From contig CAJNDS010000197.1 of assembly GCA_905221605.1 (NCBI GenBank), forward strand, positions 1 to 64,000: a stretch of 64,000 nucleotides of DNA, given 5' to 3'. The notes under the pieces are model-generated. The model saw nothing but the letters and a program-made list of their open reading frames with translations, was not told where the DNA came from and searched no databases. The DNA is from Symbiodinium natans (Eukaryota > Sar > Dinophyceae > Suessiales > Symbiodiniaceae). The first letter of the stretch is position 1, and each line of letters begins with the position of its first letter. Positions 63,753 to 64,000 of the stretch are shown here, in pieces. The position numbers and the translations under genes are program-made.

Positions 63753-64000
63753 ACAAGGTAAAGCGGCACCGAAACATGTTTTTTCCAAATGCTAGCAAAT
63801 GTAAGCTCTTGCTTTCATGCGTGTGATACTGGCACAGGTGCGCGCTGGAGCAGACCAAGCAGTATCCATAGCTCCCTCATAGTACGTTTTGCATCCCTTT
63901 GCTTTCAATCTGAACATTGTCAGAAGCTTTCTTGCGTTTAAGACTCCAAGGCCTTCGCCCAGAGACAGCGTGTTTTCGTGTCCAGCTAAGGTATGGCCCA
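63753..64000. other. Right edge, nothing recognised
   Basis: About 250 bp of unique sequence with no ORF of note. Confidence 0.3.

Noticed and set aside
1..64000. Spliced-leader gene or relic (TTTTGGCTCAAG) and tRNA or 5S genes
   Set aside because: I looked for the dinoflagellate spliced-leader core and for cloverleaf-like segments by eye and found none; a covariance-model scan would be needed to exclude them.

Overview
The window reads as nuclear DNA of a dinoflagellate, most like a Symbiodiniaceae-type genome. The evidence is plant-type telomere repeats (TTTAGGG) lying inside the sequence, short introns, long stretches of repeats between genes, and several fragments of retroelement C-terminal domains that I recall as very common in dinoflagellate genomes. 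I see no bacterial operons, ribosome binding sites, CRISPR arrays, rRNA genes, tRNA genes or spliced-leader genes.

Layout. 1-8 kb: four or five minus-strand genes or exons, most unrecognised, several starting with a signal-peptide-like segment, and one alpha/beta-hydrolase. 8-14.7 kb: a repeat block with 157-bp and 169-bp duplications, a triplicated 676-bp unit, an interstitial telomere array and a duplicated 518-bp unit. 15-23.7 kb: a plus-strand coding block dominated by an intronless 1,824-residue ORF. That ORF joins a ubiquitin-specific-protease-like domain, a DUF3987-like P-loop domain and a complete Mutator-like (MULE) transposase with SWIM zinc finger and AT-hook. It is flanked by a candidate multi-exon gene upstream and a well-supported six-exon gene downstream.

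24-30 kb: a broken copy of the gene at 4.4-5.5 kb, duplicated segments and a minisatellite. 30.4-31.9 kb: an intact single-exon ferroportin-like (SLC40) transporter gene. 32-38 kb: gene-poor sequence with telomere-like fragments. 38-49.5 kb: no credible genes but remarkable repeats: GA-rich families, long hairpins, ten perfect 87-bp units that each carry a 19-bp-arm hairpin, a 31-bp satellite, and 3 kb of a 9-bp repeat arranged in inverted blocks. 53.3-54.4 kb: a secreted or luminal sulfotransferase-like gene with one clear intron. 56-63 kb: a retroelement graveyard with a RING-H2/nuclease-like C-terminal ORF, an internally deleted LINE reverse transcriptase and several short fragments. The last 600 bp hold a possible exon.

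The genes do not form a pathway. The item most worth following up is the three-module transposase ORF at 16,578-22,052, an arrangement comparable in logic to plant Kaonashi MULEs that captured SUMO-protease genes, but with a ubiquitin protease and an extra P-loop module.
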